A stretch of 64,000 bases of DNA from Miscanthus floridulus (Eukaryota; Streptophyta; Magnoliopsida; Poales; Poaceae): contig NC_089593.1 in assembly GCF_019320115.1 (NCBI RefSeq), positions 12,691,257 to 12,755,256 of the forward strand. The letters run 5' to 3'. The translations under genes and the position numbers were made by a program. The notes under the pieces are model-generated. The model saw only the letters and a program-made list of their open reading frames with translations. It made no database searches and had not been told where the DNA came from. Within the stretch, counting starts at the first letter, position 1; each line of letters begins with the position of its first letter. Of this stretch, positions 30,744 to 42,088 are shown in pieces.

Positions 30744-31046
30744 TGTTGGAATATGATCCGAATTCTAACGTGGGTCTTGCGAGGACACTTGGAGGGCCCG
30801 CGGTTCAGGTTATGTGCTTAGCCGATTGGTTTTCGTATTGGACTGCAGTCTGTTCGTCCTATATATACATCTTGAAAGCCGCACAGAAAGAGCACAAGAC
30901 TCATTGTGTATTCTCTGTGTTTTGTAAACTCTCATCATTATATAGTGAAGATCGCTGGTTGGCGCCCGTGGTTTTTTTCCCGCAAGGGTTTTCCACATAA
31001 AAATCTGTGTCTTGTGTTCGATCTTTATTTGCATTATTTGCTAACA
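30744..31046 (+). mobile_element. Solo LTR (copia-like), about 303 bp
   Basis: It begins TGTTGGAATATGATCC and ends TTTGCTAACA, a TG...CA pair with short inverted ends. A promoter-like CCTATATATACATC lies near 30858. Flanking 5-mers are ACAGA (30739-30743) and ACAAA (31047-31051), a target duplication with one mismatch. Coding sequence of the coiled-coil gene appears to continue on both sides. Confidence 0.65.
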
Positions 31047-31102
31047 ACAAAAGATGCATGACCAACATCACACTGTCCTCTTCTTTGCTGAAAATGTGTT
31101 GT
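31047..31102 (+). pseudogene. Coiled-coil gene remnant, segment between two insertions
   Basis: In the frame that starts at AAGATGCATGAC, this short stretch reads KMHDQHHTVLFFAENVL. It would follow LLDDEGT of the previous exon if the solo LTR were absent. It ends at GTTGT, the target duplication of the 11-kb element. Confidence 0.35.
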
Positions 31103-33447
31103 TGAAAGTGCATCTAGCCCTTTAGTGGGTTTTGGATGATTGAATGACAACGTGATTAAAGAACTAACCCGTTTGCTAAGTGTGGACAGATAATAGGTTA
31201 TCTCACAGGTACTTAATGAAAGCTAAAATGATGTGTTATTGTGTAAACAATCTAGTTCAAGCACAAGACAACAATGCAAATAGAATTCATGCAAAGGCTT
31301 ATTTATTGTGGGATTTCCATGTTCTATGTGAAAGCAAGCTTGTAAGAATTAATTAATGAGACATAAGGGATTGCATATGGATTGGTCTCATATTTGAAGC
31401 TTGCTAAATTGAAATGAAAAAGATAATAATACATATGAATGAATGATTCAACACAAGATGTGACTTAATGGCTTGAGATGGTGAAGATAGCAAGGAAAGG
31501 CTTCGAGGTACTAAGCAAGGGTGAAGGGCAAGCGACGGCTTGGCGGCCGAAGAACCTAGCTAGGGTGAAGAAGAAAGTACTTGCATTTAGTTGAGGTACT
31601 AATCAAGCTAAGATGGTCATATTGATGTGAAGGATCAAATCTATATTGGACAAGTTGATTAAAGTGACTTGATGCATTTGGAGTTATTCATATTTGATGA
31701 ATGGAATCAAGTCACATGCTCAAGATGGCTATGCTCAAGTGAAAAGATCAATATTGACATGTTGGCACCCTCACTTGATGAAGATTGAAAGACACGGCAT
31801 CAATTTAAAGAAGATCAACTCAAAAGGTTTAATTTCGTTTTTCTTTTGATCTTGAGTTAATAGGTATGCCGTACTATTAAGAGGGATGCAAGTTTAGGTG
31901 GTCTGAGGAAGATAGAGTGCTCAAGCATAATAATTAAATCAAAAGAGAGACACTCTAGCACTTCACGAGCACAAAGAATAATTTTCTGTGACTGTCGGTG
32001 TCGGAAGTCCCGACGTAAGCCGGAACTCCCGACAGTCGGAAGTCATGACTCTTGCCGGAAGTGCTGACTCCCAGTCACTGCCTGTGCGATGACTGTGGAT
32101 GTCGGAAGTCCCGACGTGAGTCGGAACTCCCGACAATCGGAAGTCCCGACCCAAGCCGGGAGTCCCGACATCGATGGTTCTACTGACCTGCTGACTGTGC
32201 ACGTCGGAAGTCCCAACGTTCGTCGGAAGTTCCGACCGTCGGAAGTCCCGACGTTCGTCGGAAGTTCCGACGTTGGCTGTCTCGAGTGGACTTTGACCTC
32301 GCATGAACAGTGTTTTCTTCATACGTCGGAAGTCCCGAGATCTGCGTCGGAACTCCCGACGTAGATCTGAACGGTTAGATTTTGCCTTGGAGTATATATA
32401 CCCGTCTCCTCCATTCTAACCGTTGCCCACTCATTTCATTGCAACAAACACTCGGCCAAAACAGCCCCCAAGCATTCTAGGCTCCCCTCTCTTCACTCCT
32501 TTGCTTCCAACTTTGATTCCCAAAGGGTTTGAGTGATTGGAGAGTGGATTGAGTGAGAAAAACACTTTGAGCAAGCTTGAGCACTTGATTTCTTCGTCAA
32601 GCCGGTTTGATTTGCATTTGTTACTCTTGGGGATTTTCCCCTAGCCGGCTAGGCGTTGCCCAAGAGCTTCCATCTTGTGGAAGAGCCTTGGGAAGTTTGT
32701 ATTACTCTTGATTTTTAGTGAAGAAACTCAAGTGACCTTTGTGGTATCCTTGAGTGAGGCAAGGAGGTGGAAGAGACTCCGACCTAAGTGGTCACCTCAA
32801 CAACGAGGACGTAGGAGCTCCTTTGTGGGGCTGCCGAACCTCAGGATAAATTCTTGTCTCCCGCGTGCTTGTTGTTGTTGTGATTTGCTCGAATTTACAT
32901 GTATTTGGTTATCTTCCTCTCTCTAGCTATTTCTTAGGGTTTGGGCCTCGATCTACGGAGTGGTGGCTTATCAACGTCAAGAGAGTGACCCAACACCTTA
33001 CCTTACCACTAGGAAGTGGGTTTGTAAGTTATCGGCATCACAAAGTTCATTTTAGCACTTGTAGTTCATTTCCCGTAGGGGTCGGAAGTGCTGACAGTTT
33101 GCGTTGGAAGTTCTGACCCAAACTGTCAGGACTTCTGACACGTCGGAAGTTCTGACCCAAACGTCGGGACTTCTGACACGTCGGAAGTTCTGACCCAAAC
33201 TGTCGGGACTTCCGACATTAACTGACTAGTGCATTTTGATTCAACTCTTTGGTTGCCGTTGTTTGGCTCCCTAGGTTTATCTAGTATCTTTTATATACTT
33301 TGTGGCTAACTTGTGAGGGGTTGTATTACTTTGATTTGGAGTTTCCATTTTGGAAACTCTTATTACTAATCGTTTTCGCTTTTAAAGGTGTTGATTTTTC
33401 AGAAACGCCTATTCACCCCCCTCTAGGCGACATCCTAGATCCTTTCA
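31103..33447 (+). mobile_element. 5' LTR of the 11-kb element
   Basis: 2345 bp. A TATA box (AGTATATATACCC) lies at 32391-32403. Just upstream, 31985-32365, is an array of GTCGGAAGTCCCGAC-type motifs in both orientations. A second array of the reverse-complement form (GTCGGGACTTC(C/T)GAC) lies at 33079-33222, downstream of the presumed start of transcription. Two ORFs of 83 codons here also occur in the 3' LTR and are not genes. Confidence 0.9.
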
Positions 33448-33449
33448 AT

Positions 33450-33461
33450 TGGTATCAGAGC
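33450..33461 (+). promoter_or_regulatory. Primer-binding site, tRNA-Met type
   Basis: TGGTATCAGAGC, the standard site complementary to the initiator tRNA-Met 3' end, starts two bases after the LTR end. Confidence 0.9.
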
Positions 33462-33499
33462 GAGGTTCTCACCTAAAGCTTCACCGCCGTGAGAAAAGG

Positions 33500-35281
33500 A
33501 TGTCGACGCCTATCGAGTTGGAGCCGATGCTTCTCCAAAATGATGGTTCAAACTTTCTATCTTGGTCAATTCATGTACTCAATGCTTTTAGAGATATTAG
33601 TCCTCTTGTTGAGCATATTGTGTTTGCAAGCATACCTTTTCCTATAGTTGATTGGAGCAACTATAAGAATTTATCAAAAGAGGAAGAAATATGCGTGCAA
33701 CTCAATGCTCAAGCTATTAATATCATTTTGAGTACATTGAGTGCAGAGGTTCAAGATGAGGCAATATTCAATGGACAACCACCTCCAGAGAGTGCTCATC
33801 TCATTTGGACCAAACTCATTGAGTTATATGGAAAATCCAAATGCGATGATGCACTTGAGGTCGAGTCAATGGAAAATATGTCCATTATGTCTTCATGCAG
33901 CGAAGAAGCCTCACAGGATCTCAAGAGCGCTGAGCCGGAGCAAGAGGTGCAAGCTGAGGTGACTGTGCTGTCTACAAGCGCATGTCGGACGTGTCCGGTA
34001 TCCCTACCAGACGCGTTCGGTATGGCTGAGGCAGCCGGACAGCAGGCAGTCTATGATGATGAGGCTCAAGCCCGGTGGCGGCCAAGTGATGAGTCAACCT
34101 CAGTATCTCATGATACTCATCACTTGTGTCTCATGGCCAAGAAAAGCAAGAAGAAGGCTAGCAAGAAAGATCAAGCCAAGGAGATAGCACGAGTAGATGA
34201 TCAAGAAGAGAGTGATATTGAAATTGAAGATAGCTACACTCTTGATCATCTAAGCAACAAAGACAAGCTCATTCTCATGAAGCTAGTTGAGAAGAATGAT
34301 GAGCTAGAGGAAGAGAATGAGAAACAAGAGCAATCTCTTCAAAATCAAGAAAAGTTTCTCATCTCCAAATTGCAAGAGCTAAAGGGCATAAATGAGAGGT
34401 ATGAAAAATTATCAATTGAGCATGCTTTAGTTACTAACTCCTCTTCTAGTGTTTCACAACTAGAGAAGGAAAACTTTGAGCTCAAGGCAAAATTAGATGA
34501 ACTCTCAAGCAAATATAATGTGCTACAAGCAAACTATGTTCATCTCAAGTGCTCTCATGAAGAATTAGTAGAATCAAGCATCATGCTTGAGGTGGCTCAT
34601 GAGGTTGTGATTACAACGGTAAAATCATCTCAACCTCCTACTCACACACTCACTTGTACACAATCTCAATTGAATATTTCTTGTGCTAATGAGTGTGCTT
34701 CTCAAGCAAGCCAATCTTTGATTGAGCAAAAATTTATAGAAAACATAGAGCTCAAAGAAGAGGTGAAAAGATTAAAGAACGATGTGATTCGATTGAAGGG
34801 TAAGGAGAAAGCACAACCTTCTCAAGATAACCGTGATAACATGGTGAAGAAGCTTGAGAAGGGTTCAAACCTTGCTTCCTTCAAAACCCAACAAAGGAAT
34901 CACATTTCAAGCAAGGCCAACACAACCAAAAGCAAGAAACATGGAAAAAGTATGTGCTATGGTTGTGGATTGTATGGACATGAGTGGGCTACGTATCCAC
35001 ATAAGAATTGGGCCAACAAGGTTGAAGCCGCCACTCAAAAGGCTTCAATCAAGGAGGCCAAGCAAGTGAAGAGTGATGGACAAAGCGCTTGTCTCATGAG
35101 CAAGAAATTGGGGCATCCTACCAAGAAATGCCCAATATATCAAGAGTCAAGAAAGGTAGCCCAAGTTGCAACAAGAAGATGCTATGGATGCAATGAGATG
35201 GGCCACAAGGTTGATAGATGTCCATACAAGCAAAACAAGTATAAAGCAAACAAAGGTCGCATATGGGCATCTAAGCTATGA
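33500..35281 (+). CDS. Gag of the gag-only Sirevirus-like element
   Basis: The frame is open from 33449; the ATG at 33500 (MSTPIELEPMLLQNDGSNFL) is the probable start and gives about 593 codons. The N-terminal part (NFLSWSIHVLNAF, LIWTKLIELYGKSKCDD) is the retrotransposon gag domain. Next is a Lys-rich segment, then long coiled coil (DELEEENEKQEQSLQNQEKF and further heptads). Two zinc knuckles follow: CYGCGLYGHEWATYP, with its last Cys replaced by Tyr, and CYGCNEMGHKVDRC, intact. A one-base frame change near 35250-35280 stops the ORF at TGA/TAG; the other frame continues with GHLSYDCPNGN and ends IWVPKHLLTNPKGPNKSWVP, normal for Sirevirus gag-pol junctions. The product would form virus-like particles. 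Residues CRTCPVSLPDAFGM come from an inserted palindromic DNA motif. Confidence 0.75.
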   Translation: MSTPIELEPMLLQNDGSNFLSWSIHVLNAFRDISPLVEHIVFASIPFPIVDWSNYKNLSKEEEICVQLNAQAINIILSTLSAEVQDEAIFNGQPPPESAHLIWTKLIELYGKSKCDDALEVESMENMSIMSSCSEEASQDLKSAEPEQEVQAEVTVLSTSACRTCPVSLPDAFGMAEAAGQQAVYDDEAQARWRPSDESTSVSHDTHHLCLMAKKSKKKASKKDQAKEIARVDDQEESDIEIEDSYTLDHLSNKDKLILMKLVEKNDELEEENEKQEQSLQNQEKFLISKLQELKGINERYEKLSIEHALVTNSSSSVSQLEKENFELKAKLDELSSKYNVLQANYVHLKCSHEELVESSIMLEVAHEVVITTVKSSQPPTHTLTCTQSQLNISCANECASQASQSLIEQKFIENIELKEEVKRLKNDVIRLKGKEKAQPSQDNRDNMVKKLEKGSNLASFKTQQRNHISSKANTTKSKKHGKSMCYGCGLYGHEWATYPHKNWANKVEAATQKASIKEAKQVKSDGQSACLMSKKLGHPTKKCPIYQESRKVAQVATRRCYGCNEMGHKVDRCPYKQNKYKANKGRIWASKL

Positions 35282-35474
35282 TTGCCCAAATGGTAACATC
35301 CCTAAGCCGAACACATTTGTTTATGATAATATGCTTAGGAAGACCACAAAAGGAGTTAGCACTAGCAAGGTGATGTGTTCACCACAAACTAGTACTAAGG
35401 CCATTTGGGTACCTAAGCACTTGTTGACTAACCCAAAAGGACCCAACAAGAGTTGGGTACCAAAATGTGCTTAG
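35282..35474 (+). pseudogene. Frame-shifted tail of gag
   Basis: Open in the second frame from before 35282 to the stop at 35474, with NIPKPNTFVYDNMLRKTTKG and IWVPKHLLTNPKGPNKSWVP. It would be the third zinc-knuckle region (GHLSYDC) and gag-pol boundary; the first cysteines of that knuckle are lost. Confidence 0.6.
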
Positions 35475-38400
35475 GTTGATAATGTAGGTACTTGGTGGTG
35501 AGATGAAAGCTTCGGGGTGGTTGAGCAAGTAAATTGAAAATATTCACTCAATCTATCAATCAATTCTTATCATAATCTCATATATGGTTGACCCGATGAT
35601 AAATCAATGACCATATCGTTTACTTCATCTCTACCATTGGTAACAAGTACCTAAAGACCTTATAGGATAGCCACTTTGTGTTTAGTGCTCAATGGCTCAC
35701 AAATAAGCATATTTGTGAAAGAATTGGAAGTGACTAATTAGTTTTATTTAATCATTATCATATTTGCCATGTGATGCTTTTAATGGATCTCTAGTAGAGC
35801 AATGCATTTGTTCAGATGCAGGCATACAAGAAGTACTAGAGCTAAAACGAAGAATCACAAGCAGCGCTTCAATTGTTTCTGTCCTGCACCTACCGGACGT
35901 GTCCGGTATGGCCAGGGCAGAAAGGAAAAGTGTTTATGTTCTTCACATGCCAGACGTGTCCGGTATGTCTACCTGACGTGTCTGGTATGGCAGGAACCAG
36001 AGCACTAATTGGGATGCAATTGAGGTTTGATCCATATGATTTCATATATCCTTAATTTGCTCAGAAGCTTGTGATCTATCAAACCTAAGTGGGTTGTGAG
36101 TATGTCTCAACGAAATTTAAATATGGCAAATTACTTTGTGTGGGTCAAAATAGAAAATTGACTCCCAAATTCTTAAAAGAATAAAGTGCTTGTTGAAAGT
36201 CATTCAAACTACTTGTGATACTTATTTAGGGGGAGCTCAGTTTCTATTTTGCACCATTGTGGACTAACAAATTTATCTAGCATTACTTGTAGTCCTTTAG
36301 ATGAAAATTGATTTCATATATGGTATGATTATTTGACAAGTAAGGTCAACATGATGTTGTAATGCCATGTATTATCTCAGTGGTGATACTGTGGACTAAC
36401 AAATTTATCTAGTATTATTTGTAGTCCTTTGGATGAAAATTGATTTCATATATGGTATGATTATTTGACAAGTGAGGTCAACATGATGTTGTTATGCCAT
36501 GTATTATCTCAGTGGTGATATTGTGGGCTCAAGGCAAAGGTATGTATTTACATACATGCATTGTAAGTGCATCTAAGGCCCTTTATATGCTAGTGTGTGC
36601 ATTAGTGTGATATAGGATAGATGTTTTTCAAAATCCCTAACTAGCATGTGTAGGTGGTGTGGTTTTTGAAAATCATGTGGTCTTTGGGTCTTTGTGACCT
36701 AGTCATGTCATATTGTGATTATTGCTACCCTTGGTTGATTATTTGCCTAATCACATGTGACATGGTTCTCTCAAGTCCATAAAAATCCCTATGTCCGTCT
36801 AAAATCTCTCTCAAGTTTTTGAAAATCATAAATTTGCCAAATATTCGAAAAAGAGAAAATCAATTCTTGGCTAATTCATGTCCCCTAAGTGAGAATTCTA
36901 AGCCTATTTCAATTGATGCAAATATTATGCCTAGGAAGGTTTGTTATTGTACCTTATTGGTTAGTATTGCAAAAATTCCGCTATTCATACTATGGCTATG
37001 CCTAAGTATGTTGCATCTAACATGAGAGGACCCAAACTAGTTTAGGGTACCATCGAAAAGTGGATGATCATTTGTAGGTACCATGGCATTGGAGACTTGA
37101 TTTAATGGAATTATTATTGTTCATCTTATGTTGAGTCAAGTATTGAAGCCTAGTGCAATTCTATCCCAATGCCAAGTCAAAATTGAGTGAAGTCCATATG
37201 CTATCAACATACAAGTGTCATATTCAAGTTGTGGGAATTTATTGATATATTTGAAGGCCTGCAAATAAGTGGAGTTGAAGCTTGCAAAGATGATCATAAG
37301 CTATCAAGGTATATCTCTTGTTGATCAAAGTTTATTTGGGTGCATATGAGTTAATTGAATTGGATATATATGCATATGTTGCTTGCTATGAGATGTTTGA
37401 ATGGATTAAATGCTTAAGTAATCAAGTTTGAAGTTGGTTTGATTGGATATGTTCATAAGATTTCTTCTAGTAAGTGGTTTGAATGGACATATGTCTTGTG
37501 AGAGTATTCAAACAAGTTGATTTCAAGTTTGGTTCAATTTAAAGAAAAATAGCTCAATTATTGAAATATGTCAAATATTGAAAATCTGAGCTAGCAGTGA
37601 TCACAGACATGTTTGAGTAATCAAATCTATTTGTATTGGCTTGAAATTTGGACTGCATGCTCTACACTTATGGTATTAGTTGCTGTGCAAATTTCATGAG
37701 ATTTGGATAAGTGATACTTCGGATTTGGAGTAGATCTTGTCAGCTATAGTGCAACAGTTTTCAGCATGTAGCGGTGTGGAAAGATGTAAAATCTGGTAGC
37801 AATATATAAGTCAAAAGAAGCTCAAATTTTTACAGCTACTATAAGACTTAGTGTGTCACATCTTCACCAAATTTCATGGTTTTTGGATATGTACTTTGGG
37901 AGATATGATTTATTCTTTGAAGAGTACAGAATCTGCCAGGAAAGTGACAATTATTGGATTGATCAAAAGTCACTTAGATTCAAAGGTCCTCAAATTAGAA
38001 TCATATCTATAAGTGATTGAGGTACCTATGTTTTGGTTTTGGTTTGAGATAGAAGCATGACAAATGATGAGTACAAGACAATTTGTTTGAAGAGTGTATC
38101 TGGTACACATTTGGTACTCAAGCTAGAGATCAAGACCAAGATCAAGATAAAGATGAAGTTTAAGTTCTAGTGATAATTGGAGATCTTTTGATAGAAACAA
38201 AAGGACTTAAACAAGTAGAAAGAAAAGGACTTAAAGAAGGATTCAAAGTTATTCATCAAATTAAGTCCAACAATATGGATCAATCAAACAAAATCTTTCA
38301 AGTGGATCAAGTAATTTTCTTTTAAGTTATTTCAAGTAAGTATCAAGGATGGTTCTTTGGAGAGAGGTCACTTTGCCCTAGGCTTGGATGGCTAAAATCA

Positions 38401-39727
38401 AAGTGGTAATCTAAAGGGACATTTGAGGTACTTGGTTGAAGAAAATCAAGAGATTGGTCTAGAAAGCAAGCAACACCCAAAAGAGAACAAGTCATGAAAT
38501 TTTAAGTGATATCATGAAATTTCAAGTGGTATTACAAGTGGTGCATCTTTTAGTACTCTCAAGCAAGCAATGATCAAAGAAGAAGCAAGCCAATCACAAC
38601 AAGAAGAGTGCACTTGATCATTAGTGATTCTCAATTCATATGGGTGAAGAATAGGAATTCAAAGAATTGGTATTTATTGGTCTTCGCCAAGCTTATAATT
38701 GGACTTCATGGTGCTATTGGAGAAATAAATTGAAATCTATATGACTATCTTCCTCTCCAATATAGCAAAGGTATCATTGTATTATGCATGATCATTTTTC
38801 ATCCCTTACTAATATGCGGTTAGTGCATATAGTACATGCTTATAGGATCATGCATTACAAATGAAAAAAATTTAGACTCGTAGAATACCACTATTGCTTG
38901 AATGATTATATAATCTAGTGGTTAGTGTATGAGTTTGTTCATGAGCTAGTAAACCAATGTACTTGATCTATTTTGAATTGCAAACAAGTGACAAGTACAA
39001 CCTCTTTAAGATGACAAAAGGGGAGAGTTTAATACAAAGGGAGAGATTAGTACAAAGTTTGAACCTTAAGCACCCTTTGTGCTTTGTGTGACAGCTTGTA
39101 GCCCCTTTGTCCTTAGTATGTCATTGTTGGACCTTTTTGGTGATAGATGACAAAGGGGGAGAGAGACTGATTAAAGCTTCAGGATAGTTTCATTTGCTTA
39201 TCTTTGTACCTGAAGATATGTACTGCAGGCTGTCGTTTCTTGTTTTTGAGCTTCATTGATGTATCTTGGATTTGAGATAGATTGTATCATGTGAGAGATG
39301 AGACTCACTTATGCTTTATCTATGTATCTCTTGAGATATGATCTTTTTTATATATCGGTGGTTTCTGGACTTGAGAAAATGTGTAATGAGTGCTATGTGT
39401 GAATTACATGTGTTATATTTATTTTCATAAGGACTATGCATGCTAGAATGAAAATATTTGATGTGATGCCTTTATATTTATTCTTGTGTGATATATCTTG
39501 TCATATGCATCACGGTTTAACTTTGTCACACACACATGCACCCCACGGATGCAATGATTTAGGGGGAGTCTCCTATATGTTTTAGTATGTACAATTGACA
39601 TTTGAGGTTATTTTGTGAATTCTAATCATAAGCACATATTAAGGGGGAGCCTCTCATAAATCATTGAACCCAAAAGTTTAAATGTTTATATCATTTTGTA
39701 AGCTTTAATGAAGTTGTCATCAATCAC
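35475..39727 (+). other. Internal noncoding region of the 11-kb element, pol absent
   Basis: No ORF longer than about 80 codons on the plus strand and no reverse transcriptase or integrase motif (no YVDD, no DD(35)E pattern). It is AT-rich. It contains palindromic ACCGGACGTGTCCGGT motifs at 35892-35907 and related ones to 35990, a 132-bp tandem duplication (36259-36524), and several GGGGGAG runs. Confidence 0.75.
36259..36524 (+). repeat. 132-bp tandem duplication
   Basis: GTGGACTAACAAATTTATCT starts copies at 36259 and 36391. The copies differ at a few bases only. Confidence 0.9.
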
Positions 39728-39742
39728 CAAAAAGGGGGAGAT
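39151..39742 (+). promoter_or_regulatory. Polypurine tract and upstream PPT-like repeats
   Basis: The functional tract AAAAAGGGGGAGA ends directly before the 3' LTR (39728-39742). Similar runs occur at 39151 (CAAAGGGGGAGAGAGA), 39561 (AGGGGGAGTC), 39641 (AAGGGGGAGC), and further upstream at 36225 (TTTAGGGGGAGC). Multiple PPT-like copies are a known trait of Sireviruses. Confidence 0.75.
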
Positions 39743-42088
39743 TGAAAGTGCATCTAGCCCTTTAGTGGGTTTTGGATGATTGAATGACAACGTGATTAAA
39801 GAACTAACCCATTTGCTAAGTGTGGACAGATAATAGGTTATCTCACAGGTACTTAATGAAAGCCAAAATGATGTGTTATTGTGTAAACAATCTAGTTCAA
39901 GCACAAGACAACAATGCAAATAGAATTCATGCAAAGGCTTATTTATTGTGGGATTTCCATGTTCTATGTGAAAGCAAGCTTGTAAGAATTAATTAATGAG
40001 ACATAAGGGATTGCATATGGATTGGTCTCATATTTGAAGCTTGCTAAATTGAAATGAAAAAGATAATAATACATATGAATGAATGATTCAACACAAGATG
40101 TGACTTAATGGCTTGAGATGGTGAAGATAGCAAGGAAAGGCTTCGAGGTACTAATCAAGGGTGAAGGGCAAGCGACGGCTTGGCGGCCGAAGAACCTAGC
40201 TAGGGTGAAGAAGAAAGTACTTGCATTTAGTTGAGGTACTAATCAAGCTAAGATGGTCATATTGATGTGAAGGATCAAATCTATATTGGACAAGTTGATT
40301 AAAGTGACTTGATGCATTTGGAGTTATTCATATTTGATGAATGGAATCAAGTCACATGCTCAAGATGGCTATGCTCAAGTGAAAAGATCAATATTGACAT
40401 GTTGGCACCCTCACTTGATGAAGATTGAAAGACACGGCATCAATTTAAAGAAGATCAACTCAAAAGGTTTAATTTCGTTTTTCTTTTGATCTTGAGTTAA
40501 TAGGTATGCCGTACTATTAAGAGGGATGCAAGTTTAGGTGGTCTGAGGAAGATAGAGTGCTCAAGCATAATAATTAAATCAAAAGAGAGACACTCTAGCA
40601 CTTCACGAGCACAAAGAATAATTTTCTGTGACTGTCGGTGTCGGAAGTCCCGACGTAAGCCGGAACTCCCGACAGTCGGAAGTCATGACTCTTGCCGGAA
40701 GTGCTGACTCCCAGTCACTGCCTGTGCGATGACTGTGGATGTCGGAAGTCCCGACGTGAGTCGGAACTCCCGACAGTCGAAAGTCCCGACCCAAGCCGGG
40801 AGTCCCGACATCGATGGTTCTACTGACCTGCTGACTGTGCACGTCGGAAGTCCCGACGTTCGTCGGAAGTTCCGACCGTCGGAAGTCCCGACGTTCGTCG
40901 GAAGTTCTGACGTTGGCTGTCTCGAGTGGACTTTGACCTCGCATGAACAGTGTTTTCTTCATACGTCGGAAGTCCCGAGATCTGCGTCGGAACTCCCGAC
41001 GTAGATCTGAACGGTTAGATTTTGCCTTGGAGTATATATACCCGTCTCCTCCATTCTAACCGTTGCCCACTCATTTCATTGCAACAAACACTCGGCCAAA
41101 CACAGCCCCCAAGCATTCTAGGCTCCCCTCTCTTCACTCCTTTGCTTCCAACTTTGATTCCCAAAGGGTTTGAGTGATTGGAGAGTGAATTGAGTGAGAA
41201 AAACACTTTGAGCAAGCTTGAGCACTTGATTTCTTCGTCAAGCCGGTTTGATTTGCATTTGTTACTCTTGGGGATTTTCCCCTAGCCGGCTAGGCGTTGC
41301 CCAAGAGCTTCCATCTTGTGGAAGAGCCTTGGGAAGTTTGTATTACTCTTGATTTTTAGTGAAGAAACTCAAGTGACCTTTGTGGTATCCTTGAGTGAGG
41401 CAAGGAGGTGGAAGAGACTCCGACCTAAGTGGTCACCTCAACAACGAGGACGTAGGAGCTCCTTTGTGGGGCTGCCGAACCTCGGGATAAATTCTTGTCT
41501 CCCGCGTGCTTGTTGTTGTTGTGATTTGCTCGAATTTACATGTATTTGGTTATCTTCCTCTCTCTAGCTATTTCTTAGGGTTTGGGCCTCGATCTACGGA
41601 GTGGTGGCTTATCAACGTCAAGAGAGTGACCCAACACCTTACCTTACCACTAGGAAGTGGGTTTGTAAGTTATCGGCATCACAAAGTTCATTTTAGCACT
41701 TGTAGTTCATTTCCCGTAGGGGTCGGAAGTGCTGACAGTTTGCGTTGGAAGTTCTGACCCAAACTGTCAGGACTTCTGACACGTCGGAAGTTCTGACCCA
41801 AACGTCGGGACTTCTGACATGTCGGAAGTTCTGACCCAAACTGTCGGGACTTCCGACATTAACTGACTAGTGCATTTTGATTCAACTCTTTGGTTGCCAT
41901 TGTTTGGCTCCCTAGGTTTATCTAGTATCTTTTATATACTTTGTGGCTAACTTGTGAGGGGTTGTATTACTTTGATTTGGAGTTTCCATTTTGGAAACTC
42001 TTATTACTAATCGTTTTCGCTTTTAAAGGTGTTGATTTTTCAGAAACGCCTATTCACCCCCCTCTAGGCGACATCCTAGATCCTTTCA
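39743..42088 (+). mobile_element. 3' LTR of the 11-kb element
   Basis: 2346 bp, nearly identical to the 5' LTR; motif arrays at 40625-41005 and 41719-41863, TATA box near 41032. Confidence 0.9.

Larger units (their letters stand above)
31103..42088 (+). mobile_element. Complete 11-kb non-autonomous Sirevirus-like (Ty1/copia) element, gag only
   Basis: Two LTRs (31103-33447 and 39743-42088) begin TGAAAGTGCATCTAGCCC and end CTAGATCCTTTCA. The 5-bp target duplication GTTGT flanks the element (31098-31102 and 42089-42093). A tRNA-Met-type primer site TGGTATCAGAGC follows the 5' LTR, and a polypurine tract AAAAAGGGGGAGA precedes the 3' LTR. The inside has a gag ORF but no protease, integrase, reverse transcriptase or RNase H in about 4.3 kb of further sequence. 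The ends, primer site and GGGGGAG tract fit the Sirevirus lineage. By hand the LTRs differ at about 11 bases plus one 1-bp indel, so insertion is recent. It must borrow pol from an autonomous relative. Confidence 0.88.

Noticed and set aside
32089..32364. 91-codon ORF repeated at 40729-41004
   Set aside because: It is in both LTRs and made of the motif array; not a gene.
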